From positions 2,108,001-2,172,000 of the forward strand of contig CATNEN010000008.1 of assembly GCA_950097015.1 (NCBI GenBank): a stretch of 64,000 nucleotides of DNA, given 5' to 3'. Every line of letters begins with the position of its first letter. Within the stretch, counting starts at the first letter, position 1. A program made the position numbers and the translations under genes. Positions 33,412 through 44,193 of the stretch are shown in pieces. The notes beneath the pieces are model-generated. The model was not told where the DNA came from and ran no database searches. It saw only the letters and a program-made list of their open reading frames with translations. Origin of the DNA: Macrostomum hystrix (taxonomy: Eukaryota > Platyhelminthes > Macrostomidae).

Positions 33412-34311
33412 TGCTCACTTGCTGACTTGCTGCTGAAGCAATCAAGTTAATAAATTATTATAATAAAATGTGGCAAAGCACTAATATAGTAGCTTAATAT
33501 AATAAATTTATTTTAATAATAAACGAAAATATGTGTATATGATTTACATACACATATTTTCGTTTATTATTAAACTGATTTCAAACTAAAGTAGAAAACT
33601 CTAGTATTAGAGTAACCTTAGGTGTTTAGGATTTGGTGTATTGTTCGAAATGTTTGCTCTCGTTCAGAGAAGCATACTGCTTCAGTATCTTAATTTTTAT
33701 ATAGCTGTTAAATTTATGAAACTCTCAGTATTTTTCCGAGCTTTCTATTGTAAAGCAGCATTAGAATTGCCAGTCCTGAAAGCACTCTATGGACCAGCGC
33801 CCGTCATTTTTTACTCGGATTTTCCGAGTGAACAGCATGAAATAGGAAGGTCCTAGGAAGGTATGTACATTGGGCTCTCGTCCGCCGCTCTCCTAAATGT
33901 ACATTAGACATTTATGCGAAGCAAACACAAGCTGGGGCCACATGCACACGTCTTATCTCTCTATAACCTGTCTTGAATGTACTTGCATGCCTTCTCCAGT
34001 TTTCTAATCTAACACACTGAATGATTGAATGTACATTGCAAAATAGGCAAGGGCGTGCGTAGTAAACACGAAACGAAAACTCCCTGCTGACTTATAATAC
34101 ACATATCCTCTTCTCTCTCGGGCCAAAGAAGGACTTTGTGGGAGAGTAGTCAGCGCTGAAGTCAGTGTTTTTTGCAGCATGATTGCTCTGAGTTGCGCAA
34201 TTCGTTTTTTTCTTAATTTTCTCTTTGCTAAGTTATAACTACGTTATAATTTACTCAAACACTATTATGCTCACAAAATTCTCATGCAATTATGTCGACT
34301 ATATGTTATTG
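33412..34311. other. divergent 5' region of the ankyrin gene with a 26-bp hairpin
   Basis: Non-coding except for the weak candidate exon 33650-33855. A perfect inverted repeat lies at 33513-33573 (own entry). From about 33860 to 34050 an AATGTACATT-type motif recurs four times. The region separates the ankyrin start (33411, - strand) from any + strand gene. Confidence 0.45.
33513..33573. repeat. perfect 26-bp inverted repeat
   Basis: Arms 33513-33538 and 33548-33573 are exact reverse complements (outer TTAATAATAAACG, inner AATATGTGTAT) around a 9-bp loop. AT-rich; it could extrude as a cruciform. It lies about 100 bp upstream of the ankyrin start codon. Confidence 0.92.
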
Positions 34312-34935
34312 ATAATAATAATAATAATAATAATTGATTACACCTGCCCCAATCGGGCCAGATGAGCAGCCGACAGCACAGCCGCAGCTATTGCGCGGTG
34401 CATCTGAAGGCTGCGTACGGCTGTTCAGTCCATGGACTGGGGGGACGCCACACCCACCTTCAATTATCCCAGCTGATGCTGGTACCCATTTAACAGCTGG
34501 GTGAACTGAAGCAATGCATAGTTAAGTGTCTTGCTAAAGGACACAAATTGTTTCAGTGGAGTCGGGAATCGAACCCCCGACCTTCAAGTTGTGTTTCCGA
34601 CGCCCTAACCACTAGGGCTACAACCTCTTAAATTAATTGATGATATTGCTAATTTATACAATTTTGAATCAATATGGATTCGCTAAAGAGGTTAATACTG
34701 AGCAATGTTACTTGTCCTTGTCACCAGGGTTTTCGACGAGAATCGCTGAACATCTCAACAATGCTGTCGCTGACTCGGATGGCTTTGAAATATCGGTGGA
34801 CTTCCACGAAAAATCGGTCATTCGGTTGTGCGGCTATCGTGAAGTAGGCAGTGGGTATTTGAAATATCCCCGTGGTTTTTCTACTGTAAATTATTGTTCA
34901 TTCTTCAGCGAACCCAATTGGATTTCACAGTAATT
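33650..34935 (+). other. weak candidate two-exon gene
   Basis: Two open stretches on the + strand look mildly protein-like. The first, 33650-33855, reads from MFALVQRSI to a GPAPVIFYSDFPSEQHEIG end. The second follows an acceptor-like TCACCAG near 34726 and has STRIAEHLNNAVADSDG and SVDFHEKSVIRLCGYRE, with a stop near 34933. A strong donor (GTATGT, 33861) would join them in phase, but an in-frame TAG lies just before it. I recognise neither piece. This may be a pseudogene, another splice form or chance. Confidence 0.2.
34312..34628 (-). mobile_element. tRNA-derived SINE (copy 2), fullest copy
   Basis: Read on the - strand: A box TAGCCCTAGTGGTTAGGGCG, B box GGTTCGATTCC about 40 bp later, GTCCTTTAGCAAGACACTTA, the core CCAGTCCATGGACTGAACAG, and the end GGCAGGTGTAATCAATTATT followed by a run of TTA triplets, the usual simple-repeat tail of a LINE-mobilised SINE. 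It matches copy 1 at 10222 along its length. Confidence 0.92.
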
Positions 34936-35126
34936 AATTGCCTCTCAAAGGTACCATAACCAAATACGTCACGCGTAAAATTACTTAAATCGTACTCTTA
35001 CATCATTTACGAAAATAAGTTTTCTACATTGCTACTAATAGTACAGACTATACACTATGCCTAAGTGTAATACTATCCTAATTCAATTGCACCATAGGCG
35101 ACCGCTATTGGTTTTCAACTTCTATT

Positions 35127-36641
35127 TCAAACTAAGTAACTTCAATTTCACCCGGCGGCTCTCCGGCTGGCGTTAGTAACTTCAATTTCGCCCGCAGGGA
35201 GGGGTGCTCGTGTGAACCCAATTAGTAACTTCAATTTCGCCCGCGGGGAGGGGTGCTCGTGTGAACCCAATTAGTAACTTCAATTTCGCCCGCGGGGAGG
35301 GGGTGCTCGTGTGAACCCAATTAGTAACTTCAATTTCGCCCGCGGGGAGGGGGGTGCTCGTGTGAACCCAATTAGTAACTTCAATTTCGCCCGCAGGGAG
35401 GGGGGTGCTCGTGTGAACGCAATTAGTAACTTCAATTTCGCCCGCGGGGAGGGGGTGCTCGTGTGAACCCAATTAGTAACTTCAATTTCGCCCGCGGGGA
35501 GGGGGTGCTCGTGTGAACCCAATTAGTAACTTCAATTTTGCCCGCGGGGAGGGGGTGCTCGTGTGAACCCAATTAGTAACTTCAATTTCGCCCGGCGGCT
35601 CTCCGGCTGGCGTTAGTAACTTCAATTTCGCCCGGCGGCTCTCCGGCTGGCGTTAGTAACTTCAATTTCGCTCGGCGGCTCTCCGGCTGGCGTTAGTAAC
35701 TTCAATTTCGCCCGCGGGGAGGGGGTGCTCGTGTGTACCCGATTAGTAACTTCAATTTCGCCCGCGAAACCGGCCTGCCCAAGTTAGGGTAAATCAATTT
35801 CACAAAAAGTAATATCTATTTCGTCTCTTCAGCACAGCGATTTGTGTTTGTGCCCAATCTGTGAAATACGGACTTTGTCCTTGCCTTTGATCTTCGCCGA
35901 CGCCGCCACCGACTCCGCCGCAGTGGAATTATTATAATTTTCTTTCGAGTGTCGAGAGATTTATGGCCCTGTGAATTTATGACACTATAGCACAGAACCA
36001 CAAAAATTCAACTAATTGGATAGCGCCGACACTTTCACATCCAGCCGCTCTTGAAGCTCCAATATTATTGAAGCGACAATATGAGCTCTTTTTGCTGTTT
36101 GTCTCCCACTTGGTGTCTTGCCTGAGACGTCAAAAATATATTGAAAGTATAGGCCCATCATGGCCTATATTAATGTTTAAAGCCGGATGAAAAAAGTGCA
36201 AGACGAAATAGAAGTTACTAATCGGGTATACACGAGCACCCCCTCCCTGCGGGCGAAATTGAAGTTACTAACGCCAGCCGGAGAGCCACCGGGCGAAATT
36301 GAAGTTACTAACGCCAGCCGGAGAACCGCCGGGCGAAATTGAAGTTACTAACGCCAGCCGGAGAGCCACCGGGCGAAATTGAAGTTACTAACGCCAGCCG
36401 GAGAGCCACCGGGCGAAATTGAAGTTACTAACGCCAGCCGGAGAGCCGCAGGGCGAAATTGAAGTTACTAACGCCAGCCGGAGAGCCACCGGGCGAAATT
36501 GAAGTTGCTAACGCCAGCCGGAGAGCCACCGGGCGAAATTGAAGTTACTAACGCCAGTCGGAGAGCCGCCGAGCGAAATTAAAGTTACTAACGCCAGCCG
36601 GAGAGCCACCGGGCGAAATTGAAGTTACTTAGTTTGAGAAC
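35127..36641. mobile_element. foldback-type element with tandemly repeated inverted arms
   Basis: The ends are inverted: the left begins CAAACTAAGTAACTTCAATT and the right ends in its reverse complement (GAAGTTACTTAGTTTG). Both arms are tandem arrays of the same roughly 40-bp module with GCCGGAGAG/CTCTCCGGC and TTAGTAACTTCAATTTCGCC, in opposite orientation (35139-35775 and 36205-36635). The left arm also contains about nine copies of a roughly 50-bp variant module (GGGTGCTCGTGTGAACCCAA). A single such module opens the right arm. The unique centre (35776-36204) has no recognisable coding sequence. This is the layout of foldback (FB-like) transposons. I could not see a convincing target-site duplication. 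Confidence 0.82.
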
Positions 36642-37331
36642 CGACAATTTAATCTGTTAGGTTCTGGCACTACCTTATATATTTCTAGAACTTACGCTAT
36701 TTTGTACGCCTAAAGTTAGTACAAAATTAAAAATGGAATTAATTAAATAATTATAACACAAGTGCTTTAAAACTTGTTGCGGTCTTTCGAAGAAATGCCA
36801 TCACACGCGCAAGTTACTAATTTATTTCGAAATTAAACCGGCTTTTACGAGACTTTTGTGTCATAACTTTGTTTGTCAAGCTTTTAATTGAATACATATA
36901 GACATGAAATAACGAACAAATAGTTTAAAGTACACAGTATAAGTTCATTAGAAGGGAGTGAACGAAAGTGCAGCCTAAAAGTACAAATTACACAGTTATT
37001 AACACGCAGCAAAACTTATTTAATTAAGAGTTTTAGTTTTCTTTGCCCCAGGTCAGCCACGTGATCGAGTTAGCCCAACAAATGTTCTAAAAATAGCAAC
37101 AAATGAAGCCCTCACCGGCCAATCGATATTTGAAGGATGATGAGTCGATATAAATTTCTAGTTATATAGGACCTGAACTATGAAGATATCTACCCAACCG
37201 ACAAATACATCTTTCATAAACATTTTCATCATTTTGGTAGACAGTTCATTACAAATAGCTAGATTAGCACCCGATATGTATCGAAAAAGCTAAATAAGAA
37301 TGCAATAGATTTTCAATAGATTATAAAGTCG
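36642..37331. other. AT-rich 3' flank of BUB3
   Basis: Non-coding, unique, AT-rich. It would hold the BUB3 3' UTR; no clear AATAAA was found close to the stop on the - strand. Confidence 0.5.
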
Positions 37332-40300
37332 CTACTGCTGCGGCATATTCTTCGGCCGCACCTCCTGATCGCTGGTGTAGCGAATGAACACGTTATCCTC
37401 GGCCCGACTATTAGCATTCGGACCCTCTTCGCCCTGCTCAAACATGTAGGAAGCCGCCACAGCCAGCATGCTGCCGTCGTCAGCAAATGCCAGTGCGGCA
37501 ATCGACGTAGGGAATTTGTGCAGCTGCATGAGCCGTTTGCGATTGAACCCGTCCCAGATATTAACCATGCAGTCGCTGCCACCGGTGGCGAATGTGTTGA
37601 ATTGGCGATGAAAAGCCACGGCGTTGACCGGGTAGATTTCTTCCGTTTCCTGGTTCTTCACTCGGTGACATTTGAAGGCGTACTTTTTCGCTTGCACCTC
37701 CGGGCTGGTGTCGAAGAATTCGACGGCTACACGGCCTTCGATGGAGGACAGCACGTAGCCCTGAACGAATGCCCAAGAGAGAATATGCATAAACAATTTG
37801 ATTCAAGAAATGTTTTACATTTAATTAAAAATGCAATGGAAATAATCCTCACCAGAGAATATAAACAAATCTACTCAAGGAAAGTCAAATCGACTCAAAT
37901 AAGAATAAAATCTACTCAAAGAAGAGTCAAATCTACTCAAGGAAAGTCAAATCGACTCAAATAAGAATAAAATCTACTCAAAGAAGAGTCAAATCGACTC
38001 AAATAAGAATAAAATCTACTCAAGGAAAGTCAAATCGACTCAAATAAGAATAAAATCTACTCAAAGAAGAGTCAAATCTACTCAAAAAAGAATCAAATCT
38101 ACTCAAAGAAGATTCTAATCTACTCAAAGAAGATTCTAATCTACTCGAAGAAGAGTCAAATCTACTCAAAGAAGATTCTAATCTACTCAAAGAAGAGTCA
38201 AATCTACTCAAAGAAGATTCTAATCTACTCAAAGAAGATTCTAATCTACTCAAAGAAGAGTCAAATCTACTCAAAGAAGAGTCAAATCTACTCAAAGAAG
38301 ATTCTAATCTACTCAAAGGAGAGTCAAATCTACTCAAATAAGAATAAAATCTACTTAAAGAAGAGTCAAATCTACTCAAAGAAGATTCTAATCTACTCAA
38401 AGAAGAGTCAAATCTACTCAAAGAAGATTCTAATCTACTCAAAGAAGAGTCAAATCTACTCAAAGAAGATTCTAATCTACTCAAAGAAGAGTCAAATCTA
38501 CTCAAAGAAGATTCTAATCTACTTAAAGAAGAGTCAAATCTACTCAAAGAAGAATCAAATCTACTCAAAGAAGAGTCAAATCTACTCAAGGAAAGTCAAA
38601 TCGACTCAAATAAGAATAAAATCTACTCAAAGAAGAGTCAAATCGACTCAAATAAGAATAAAATCTACTCAAGGAAAGTCAAATCGACTCAAATAAGAAT
38701 AAAATCTACTCAAAGAAGAGTCAAATCTACTCAAAAAAGAATCAAATCTACTCAAAGAAGATTCTAATCTACTCAAAGAAGATTCTAATCTACTCGAAGA
38801 AGAGTCAAATCTACTCAAAGAAGATTCTAATCTACTCAAAGAAGAGTCAAATCTACTCAAAGAAGATTCTAATCTACTCAAAGAAGATTCTAATCTACTC
38901 AAAGAAGAGTCAAATCTACTCAAAGAAGAGTCAAATCTACTCAAAGAAGATTCTAATCTACTCAAAGGAGAGTCAAATCTACTCAAATAAGAATAAAATC
39001 TACTTAAAGAAGAGTCAAATCTACTCAAAGAAGATTCTAATCTACTCAAAGAAGAGTCAAATCTACTCAAAGAAGATTCTAATCTACTCAAAGAAGAGTC
39101 AAATCTACTCAAAGAAGATTCTAATCTACTCAAAGAAGAGTCAAATCTACTCAAAGAAGATTCTAATCTACTCAAAGAAGAGTCAAATCTACTCAAAGAA
39201 GATTCTAATCTACTCAAAGAAGAGTCAAATCTACTCAAAGAAGATTCTAATCTACTCAAAGAAGAGTCAAATCTACTCAAAGAAGATTCTAATCTACTTA
39301 AAGAAGAGTCAAATCTACTCAAAGAAGAATCAAATCTACTCAAAGAAGAGTCAAATCTACTCAAAGAAGAGTCAAATCTACTCAAAGAAGAGTCAAATCT
39401 ACTCAAAGAAGAGTCAAATCTACTCAAAGAAGAGTCAAATCTACTCAAAGAAGAGTCAAATCTACTCAAAGAAGAATCAAATCTACTCAAAGAAGAATCA
39501 AATCTACTCAAAGAAGAATAAAATCTACTCAAAGAGTCAAATCTACTCAAAGAAGACTCAAATCTACAAAAAACGATTTGAATCTTCTAAGAAAAGATTA
39601 AATCTACTCAGCGAGGATTCAAATTAACTAAATAAGATTATAATCTTCTCAAACAAATGCTTAACTAATCCACATGAAAATGACTCAGTCATACTCCAGT
39701 GAGAATTTCCAGCTGAATTTAGATCAATAATCTAAAGCAGCACTAACCTGCTTATTAGGAAAGCAGCGCAAGCACCTAGTCTGATATTTGAGACTAGACT
39801 CTCGCGTCTGCTGCGGTTGAGTCATCTGTCTCAGATCCCAAACAAGGACGTGACGGGCGGCCGTGCCCACAACCATCTGATGCCCGGTTGTGTCTAGAGT
39901 GTACACCTTTTCCGGCTGCTGATGCATTGAACTGAATGCGGGAGCCCTGGTGTCCCACAGCTTAACGGAGCTGTCCCAGGAGCCGGTGACCAGCTGGTTC
40001 GTGTCGGCCGAGAAGTGAACGCATTTGATTGGTCGATCGTGATAGCCTACGATTATTTCTGTGGGAGTAAGGCGTGAAAATCTCTTAGAAATGGGTGATC
40101 GCATTAAACGAGATTCTTAAAAACCAAGCTCTAATAAATGAGATTCTAAGAAACACCTTAAAAATTTCTTGGAAACGAGATTCTAAGAAATGAAAACCTT
40201 AGAAACGAGATTCGTAGAAATGAGTTTTAAGAAACGTCTAAAATCCATCCTCTATATCGCTAGATAAAAAAACATTAAGCTGTTAGTAGTTCATTTTCAA

Positions 40301-41799
40301 AAATTTTGGATTATAAAATTCTTTTATAATCCAAATTTTAAACAGGAAATGAAATTAGACATAAGATATTATTCTAAGATATGAGATTCGGAGACTGTCT
40401 CCTCTGTACACAAACCTTTGTTCGCTGTCCAATCATAGCCAAGCAGGACACAGTCTAGGCCGCCGCTAAATGACCTGTTCGGTTCCTGGATAAAGGAGTC
40501 AGCAATTAAAATAAGAACAATATTACAACAAAATGCACGATTTGAGCAATTAAATTCTTTACGCCAGTATCTTGTACACCATTTAGGCTACTGACTTGTA
40601 CACCCTTCAGGCTAGTACCTTGTCCAACCTTCAGGCTAGAACCTTGTACACCCTTGAGGGTAGTATGTTGTACACCCTTGAGGGTAGTACGTTGTACACC
40701 CTTGAGGGTAGTAACTTGTACACCCTTGATGGTAGTAACTTGTACACCCTTGATGGTAGTAACTTGTACACCCTTGATGGTAGTAACTTGTACACCCTTG
40801 AGGGTAGTAACTTGTACACCCTTGATGGTAGTAACTTGTACACCCTTGAGGGTAATAACTTGTACACCCTTGAGGGTAGTAACTTGTACACCCTTGAGGG
40901 TAGTAACTTGTACACCCTTGAGGGTAGTAACTTGTACACCCTTGAGGGTAGTACCTTGTACACCCCTCAGACTAGTACCTTGTACACCCTTCAGGCTAGT
41001 ACCTTGTACACCCTTCAGACTAGTACCTTGTACACCCTTCAGACTAGTACCTTGTACACCCTTCATACTAGTACCTTGTTCACCCTTCAGACTAGTACCT
41101 TGTACACCCTTCAGACTAGTACCTTGTACACCCTTCAGACTAGTACCTTGTACACCCTTCAGACTAGTACCTTGTACACCCTTCAGACTAGTACCTTGTA
41201 GACCCTTCAGACTAGTACCATGTTCACCCTTCAGACTAGTACCTTGTACACCCTTCAGACTAGTACCTTGTACACCCTTCAGGCTAGCACCTAGTACACC
41301 CTTCAGACTAGTACCTTGTTCACCCTTCAGACTAGTACCTTGTAGACCCTTCAGACTAGTACCTTGTACACCCTTCAGACTAGTACCTTGTACACCCTTC
41401 AGACTAGTACCTTGTACACCCTTCAGACTAGTACCTTGTAGACCCTTCAGACTAGTACCATGTTCACCCTTCAGACTAGTACCTTGTACACCCTTCAGAC
41501 TAGTACCTTGTACACCCTTCAGACTAGTACCTTGTACACCCTTCAGACTAGAACCCCAGGCTAGACAGCCAGCAACATCAGACGAAACTCACCGAGAAGT
41601 CGCAGTCAAGCACCGGCTGCTGATGGTAATAGCTCGACTTTAAAACATTCTTATTGACATCGTACAGCCTGACGGAGCCGTCCCAGCTGGACACGAGCAA
41701 ATGCTGGCAGGAATTCGGTTGAAATTTCACAGCGCTGATGCCGTCCTCGGGTGGATCCTTCAGGCGAACTTCAGTTTGCACAGCGTTATCGCCAGACAT
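37332..41799 (-). CDS. BUB3: mitotic checkpoint WD40 protein BUB3
   Basis: Four exons on the - strand (41799-41593, 40485-40416, 40058-39748, 37760-37332) join in phase to 338 residues (human 328). BUB3 is a seven-bladed WD40 propeller that binds the GLEBS motifs of BUB1 and BUBR1 at kinetochores and relays the spindle-assembly checkpoint. Diagnostic stretches: PPEDGISAVKFQPN, LLVSSWDGSVRLYDV, VTGSWDSSVKLWDTR, QPEKVYTLD, RHVLVWDLR, RESSLKYQTRC, GYVLSSIEGRVAVEFFD, KYAFKCHR, IYPVNAVAFH, NTFATGGSDCMVNIWD and FPTSIAALAF. The protein is nearly full length and conserved, so the gene is probably functional. The first and third introns are mostly minisatellite. An acceptor-like ATTTTCAG lies about 40 bp upstream of the start codon. 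Confidence 0.97.
37862..39660. repeat. 21-bp minisatellite in BUB3 intron 3
   Basis: About 85 copies of a 21-bp unit, CTACTCAAAGAAGAGTCAAA plus T, alternating with a form ending GATTCTAAT. The block containing AAAAAAGAATC near 38084 recurs about 650 bp later near 38733 with the same neighbours, showing duplication of about 31 units. The Ser/Arg/Phe/Asp-rich frames on the - strand are artefacts. Confidence 0.96.
40080..40245. repeat. degenerate GAGATTCTAAGAAA repeat in BUB3 intron 2
   Basis: Six or so decayed copies of a 20-35 bp unit built round GAGATTCTAAGAAATGA or GAAACGAGATTC. Short and old compared with the flanking arrays. Confidence 0.7.
40568..41555. repeat. 24-bp minisatellite in BUB3 intron 1, two subfamilies
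   Basis: About 41 copies of a 24-bp unit with TTGTACACCCTT. The low-coordinate half carries GAGGGTAGTAAC and the other half CAGACTAGTACC, with a sharp boundary near 40960. The second half contains a duplicated block (the GTAGACCC...ATGTTCACCC order recurs about 240 bp apart). Eight codons per unit gives open frames of up to about 330 residues that are not genes. Confidence 0.96.
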
Positions 41800-41899
41800 T
41801 GCAGCTAAATGCGATTCTTAATTGGGTCGGCTAGAACTGAAAATACAGTAGCAATGTACGACGTGATCAACACAATGGGAAGCTTAACTTATTGAAATT

Positions 41900-42560
41900 T
41901 AGGCAACGGACAGGTAAAAATTATATTTGGTAATGGGCATGTAAATATATGATATTTGGGTAATGAGCAGGTAGATATATGATATTTGGTAATGAGCAGG
42001 TAGATATATGATAACTGGGTAATGAGCAGGTAGATACATGATAACTGGGTAATGAGCAGGTAGATATATGATAACTGGGTAATGAGCAGGTAGATATATG
42101 ATAACTGGGTAATGAGCAGGTAGATATATGATAACTGGGTAATGAGCAGGTAGATATATGATAACTGGGTAATGAGCAGGTAGATATATGATAACTGGGT
42201 AATGAGCAGGTAGATATATAATAACTGGGTAATGAGCAGGTTGATACATGATAACTGGGTAATGAGCTGGTAAATATATGATATTTGGGTAATGAGCTGG
42301 TAAATATATGAGATTTAGGTAATGAGCAGGTAAATATAGAATATTTGGGTAATGAGCAGGTAAATATAGAATATTTGGGTAATGAGCAGGTAAATATAGA
42401 ATATTTGGGTAATGGGCATGTAAATATAGAATATTTGGGTAATGAGCAGGTAAATATAGAATATTTGGGTAATGAGCAGGTAAATATAGAATATTTGGGT
42501 AATGAGCAGGTAAATATAGAATATTTGGGTAATAAGCATCAAAATATATATTAGCTTTGG
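41900..42560. repeat. 30-bp minisatellite between BUB3 and TMEM164, two subfamilies
   Basis: About 22 copies of a 30-bp unit with GGGTAATGAGCAGGTA. The first half continues GATATATGATAACT, the second AATATAGAATATTT, with a transition near 42280. Confidence 0.95.
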
Positions 42561-43049
42561 GTACTGGGCAGGTAAGTATATGACTATTTATTTGGAGTAA
42601 CTTGTGTAGATTTTAAACTAATAAGAGAGACTTAGCGAAATAAAGTGAGTATTAAGAGCGGTACTGTTGAGTCGCATAACGCAATTAAATATAATTAGCT
42701 CTAGCTTTATGTGCATATATATATTTGTGCATAATTAAATTAAATGTTTTACAATGGAATCATAGAATGTTGCAAACTGACTCTCAACAAGAGGAGGTAT
42801 AATGATTAGAGATTAATTAGAGAATGATTAACATTCAATCAGTCAGTTAACAGCATATCTAACGCCAAAAAAGTTGTGGAAAAATAACCCAGCAAAGATT
42901 AACAAGAAACTAAATATTACCTATAGTAAAAAAAGAGAAATTGACTATGGCGCCTAAACGACAAGGCAGTGTTTTATCTTGTAAGTAAAATATATATTCT
43001 GCAATTCTAAAAAAGCATTAGCAAACTTTTAATTGCTATTCGTATGAAA
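42561..43049. other. AT-rich gap with an isolated exon-like ATG
   Basis: Mostly unique AT-rich DNA. At 42946 on the + strand, ATG opens MAPKRQGSVLS followed directly by a perfect donor, GTAAGT (42981). I found no matching downstream exon in the window, so this is recorded only as a possibility. Confidence 0.35.
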
Positions 43050-43650
43050 GTCAGATTCCCACAGTGTAATTCCGATTCCCAAAGTGTAATTCCGATTCCC
43101 AAAGTGTAATTCCGATTCCCAAAGTGTAATTCCGATTCCCAAAGTGTAATTCCGATTCCCAAAGTGTAATTCCAATTCCCAAAGTGTAATTCCAATTCCC
43201 AAAGTGTAATTCCTTCCCAAAGTGTAATTCCAATTCCCAAAGTGTAATTTCGATTCCCAAAGTGTAATTCCAATTCCCAAAGTGTAATTTCGATTCCCAA
43301 AGTGTAATTCCAATTCCCAAAGTGTAATTTCGATTCCCAAAGTGTAATTCCAATTCCCAAAGTGTAATTTCGATTCCCAAAGTGTAATTCCAATTCCCAA
43401 AGTATACTTTCGATTCCCAGTGTGTAATTTCGATTCCCAAAGTGTAATTCCAATTCCCAAAGTATAATTTCGATTCCCAGTGTGTAATTTCGATTCCCAA
43501 AGTGTAATTCCAATTCCCAAAGTGTAATTCCAATTCCCAAAGTGTAATTATAATTCCCAATGTGTAATTCCAATTCCCAAAGTATAATGTCGATTCCCAA
43601 AGTGTAATTTCAATTCTTAAAGTGTAATTCCCATTCCCAAAGTGTATTTT
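43050..43650. repeat. 20-bp minisatellite
   Basis: About 30 copies of ATTCCCAAAGTGTAATTCCG and variants (TTCCA, TTTCG). One unit near 43211 is shortened. Adjacent pairs alternate CAATT/CGATT over 43230-43400, giving a local 40-bp dimer. Confidence 0.95.
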
Positions 43651-44190
43651 CAGTAGAGCATCATTTTAAACAACAAATCAAAATCTAACAACCAAATCAA
43701 CTTGTACCATAGACATTAAACTATTTTACTGCGGTTATAAAAAATTGAATTTAAAATCAACAATACGCGAGTTTTTGGAAGTTGTTGGACATGCAGAGGA
43801 AAAAAAGTTGACTTTTGCCACCTAAGTTCATGGTGGCGAGAAATATAATAGAAAACAACTTTTATGTTTTTTTTTATCGATTTTTATCGAGATTTTTTTT
43901 TCGCTAAAGAACACTACATTGCACAAAATCCAGGGTACTTTGTTGTTAGTATAAATTCGAAACAGAAAGATAACAGATGTTGGCAAAATCTGAGCTAATG
44001 AGAACATAATCTGAGAATAGATCTGAGGAAAAGAAATCATTTTGAGTATAAACAATATCACATAAATGGCTAGCGACTTGCAAAATTAGGCCAAATTGAA
44101 ATAAAGCGAAAATAGAAAAATATGGACAGGAAGATTAGGAAAACATGTAGAATTAGGATTTAGGTAGATATCTTGATCTAGTGGACCAGG
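43651..44190. other. AT-rich spacer between arrays
   Basis: Unique AT-rich sequence with no supported gene; the - strand frame at 43828-44061 has no recognisable family. Confidence 0.5.
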
Positions 44191-44193
44191 TCA

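Noticed and set aside
37950-39550. Ser/Arg/Phe/Asp-rich frames of 189 and 293 residues
   Set aside because: 21-bp array in BUB3 intron 3; not an SR protein.
40596-41643. Open frames of 186-329 residues over the 24-bp array
   Set aside because: Simple translation of an 8-codon repeat in several frames on both strands, inside BUB3 intron 1.
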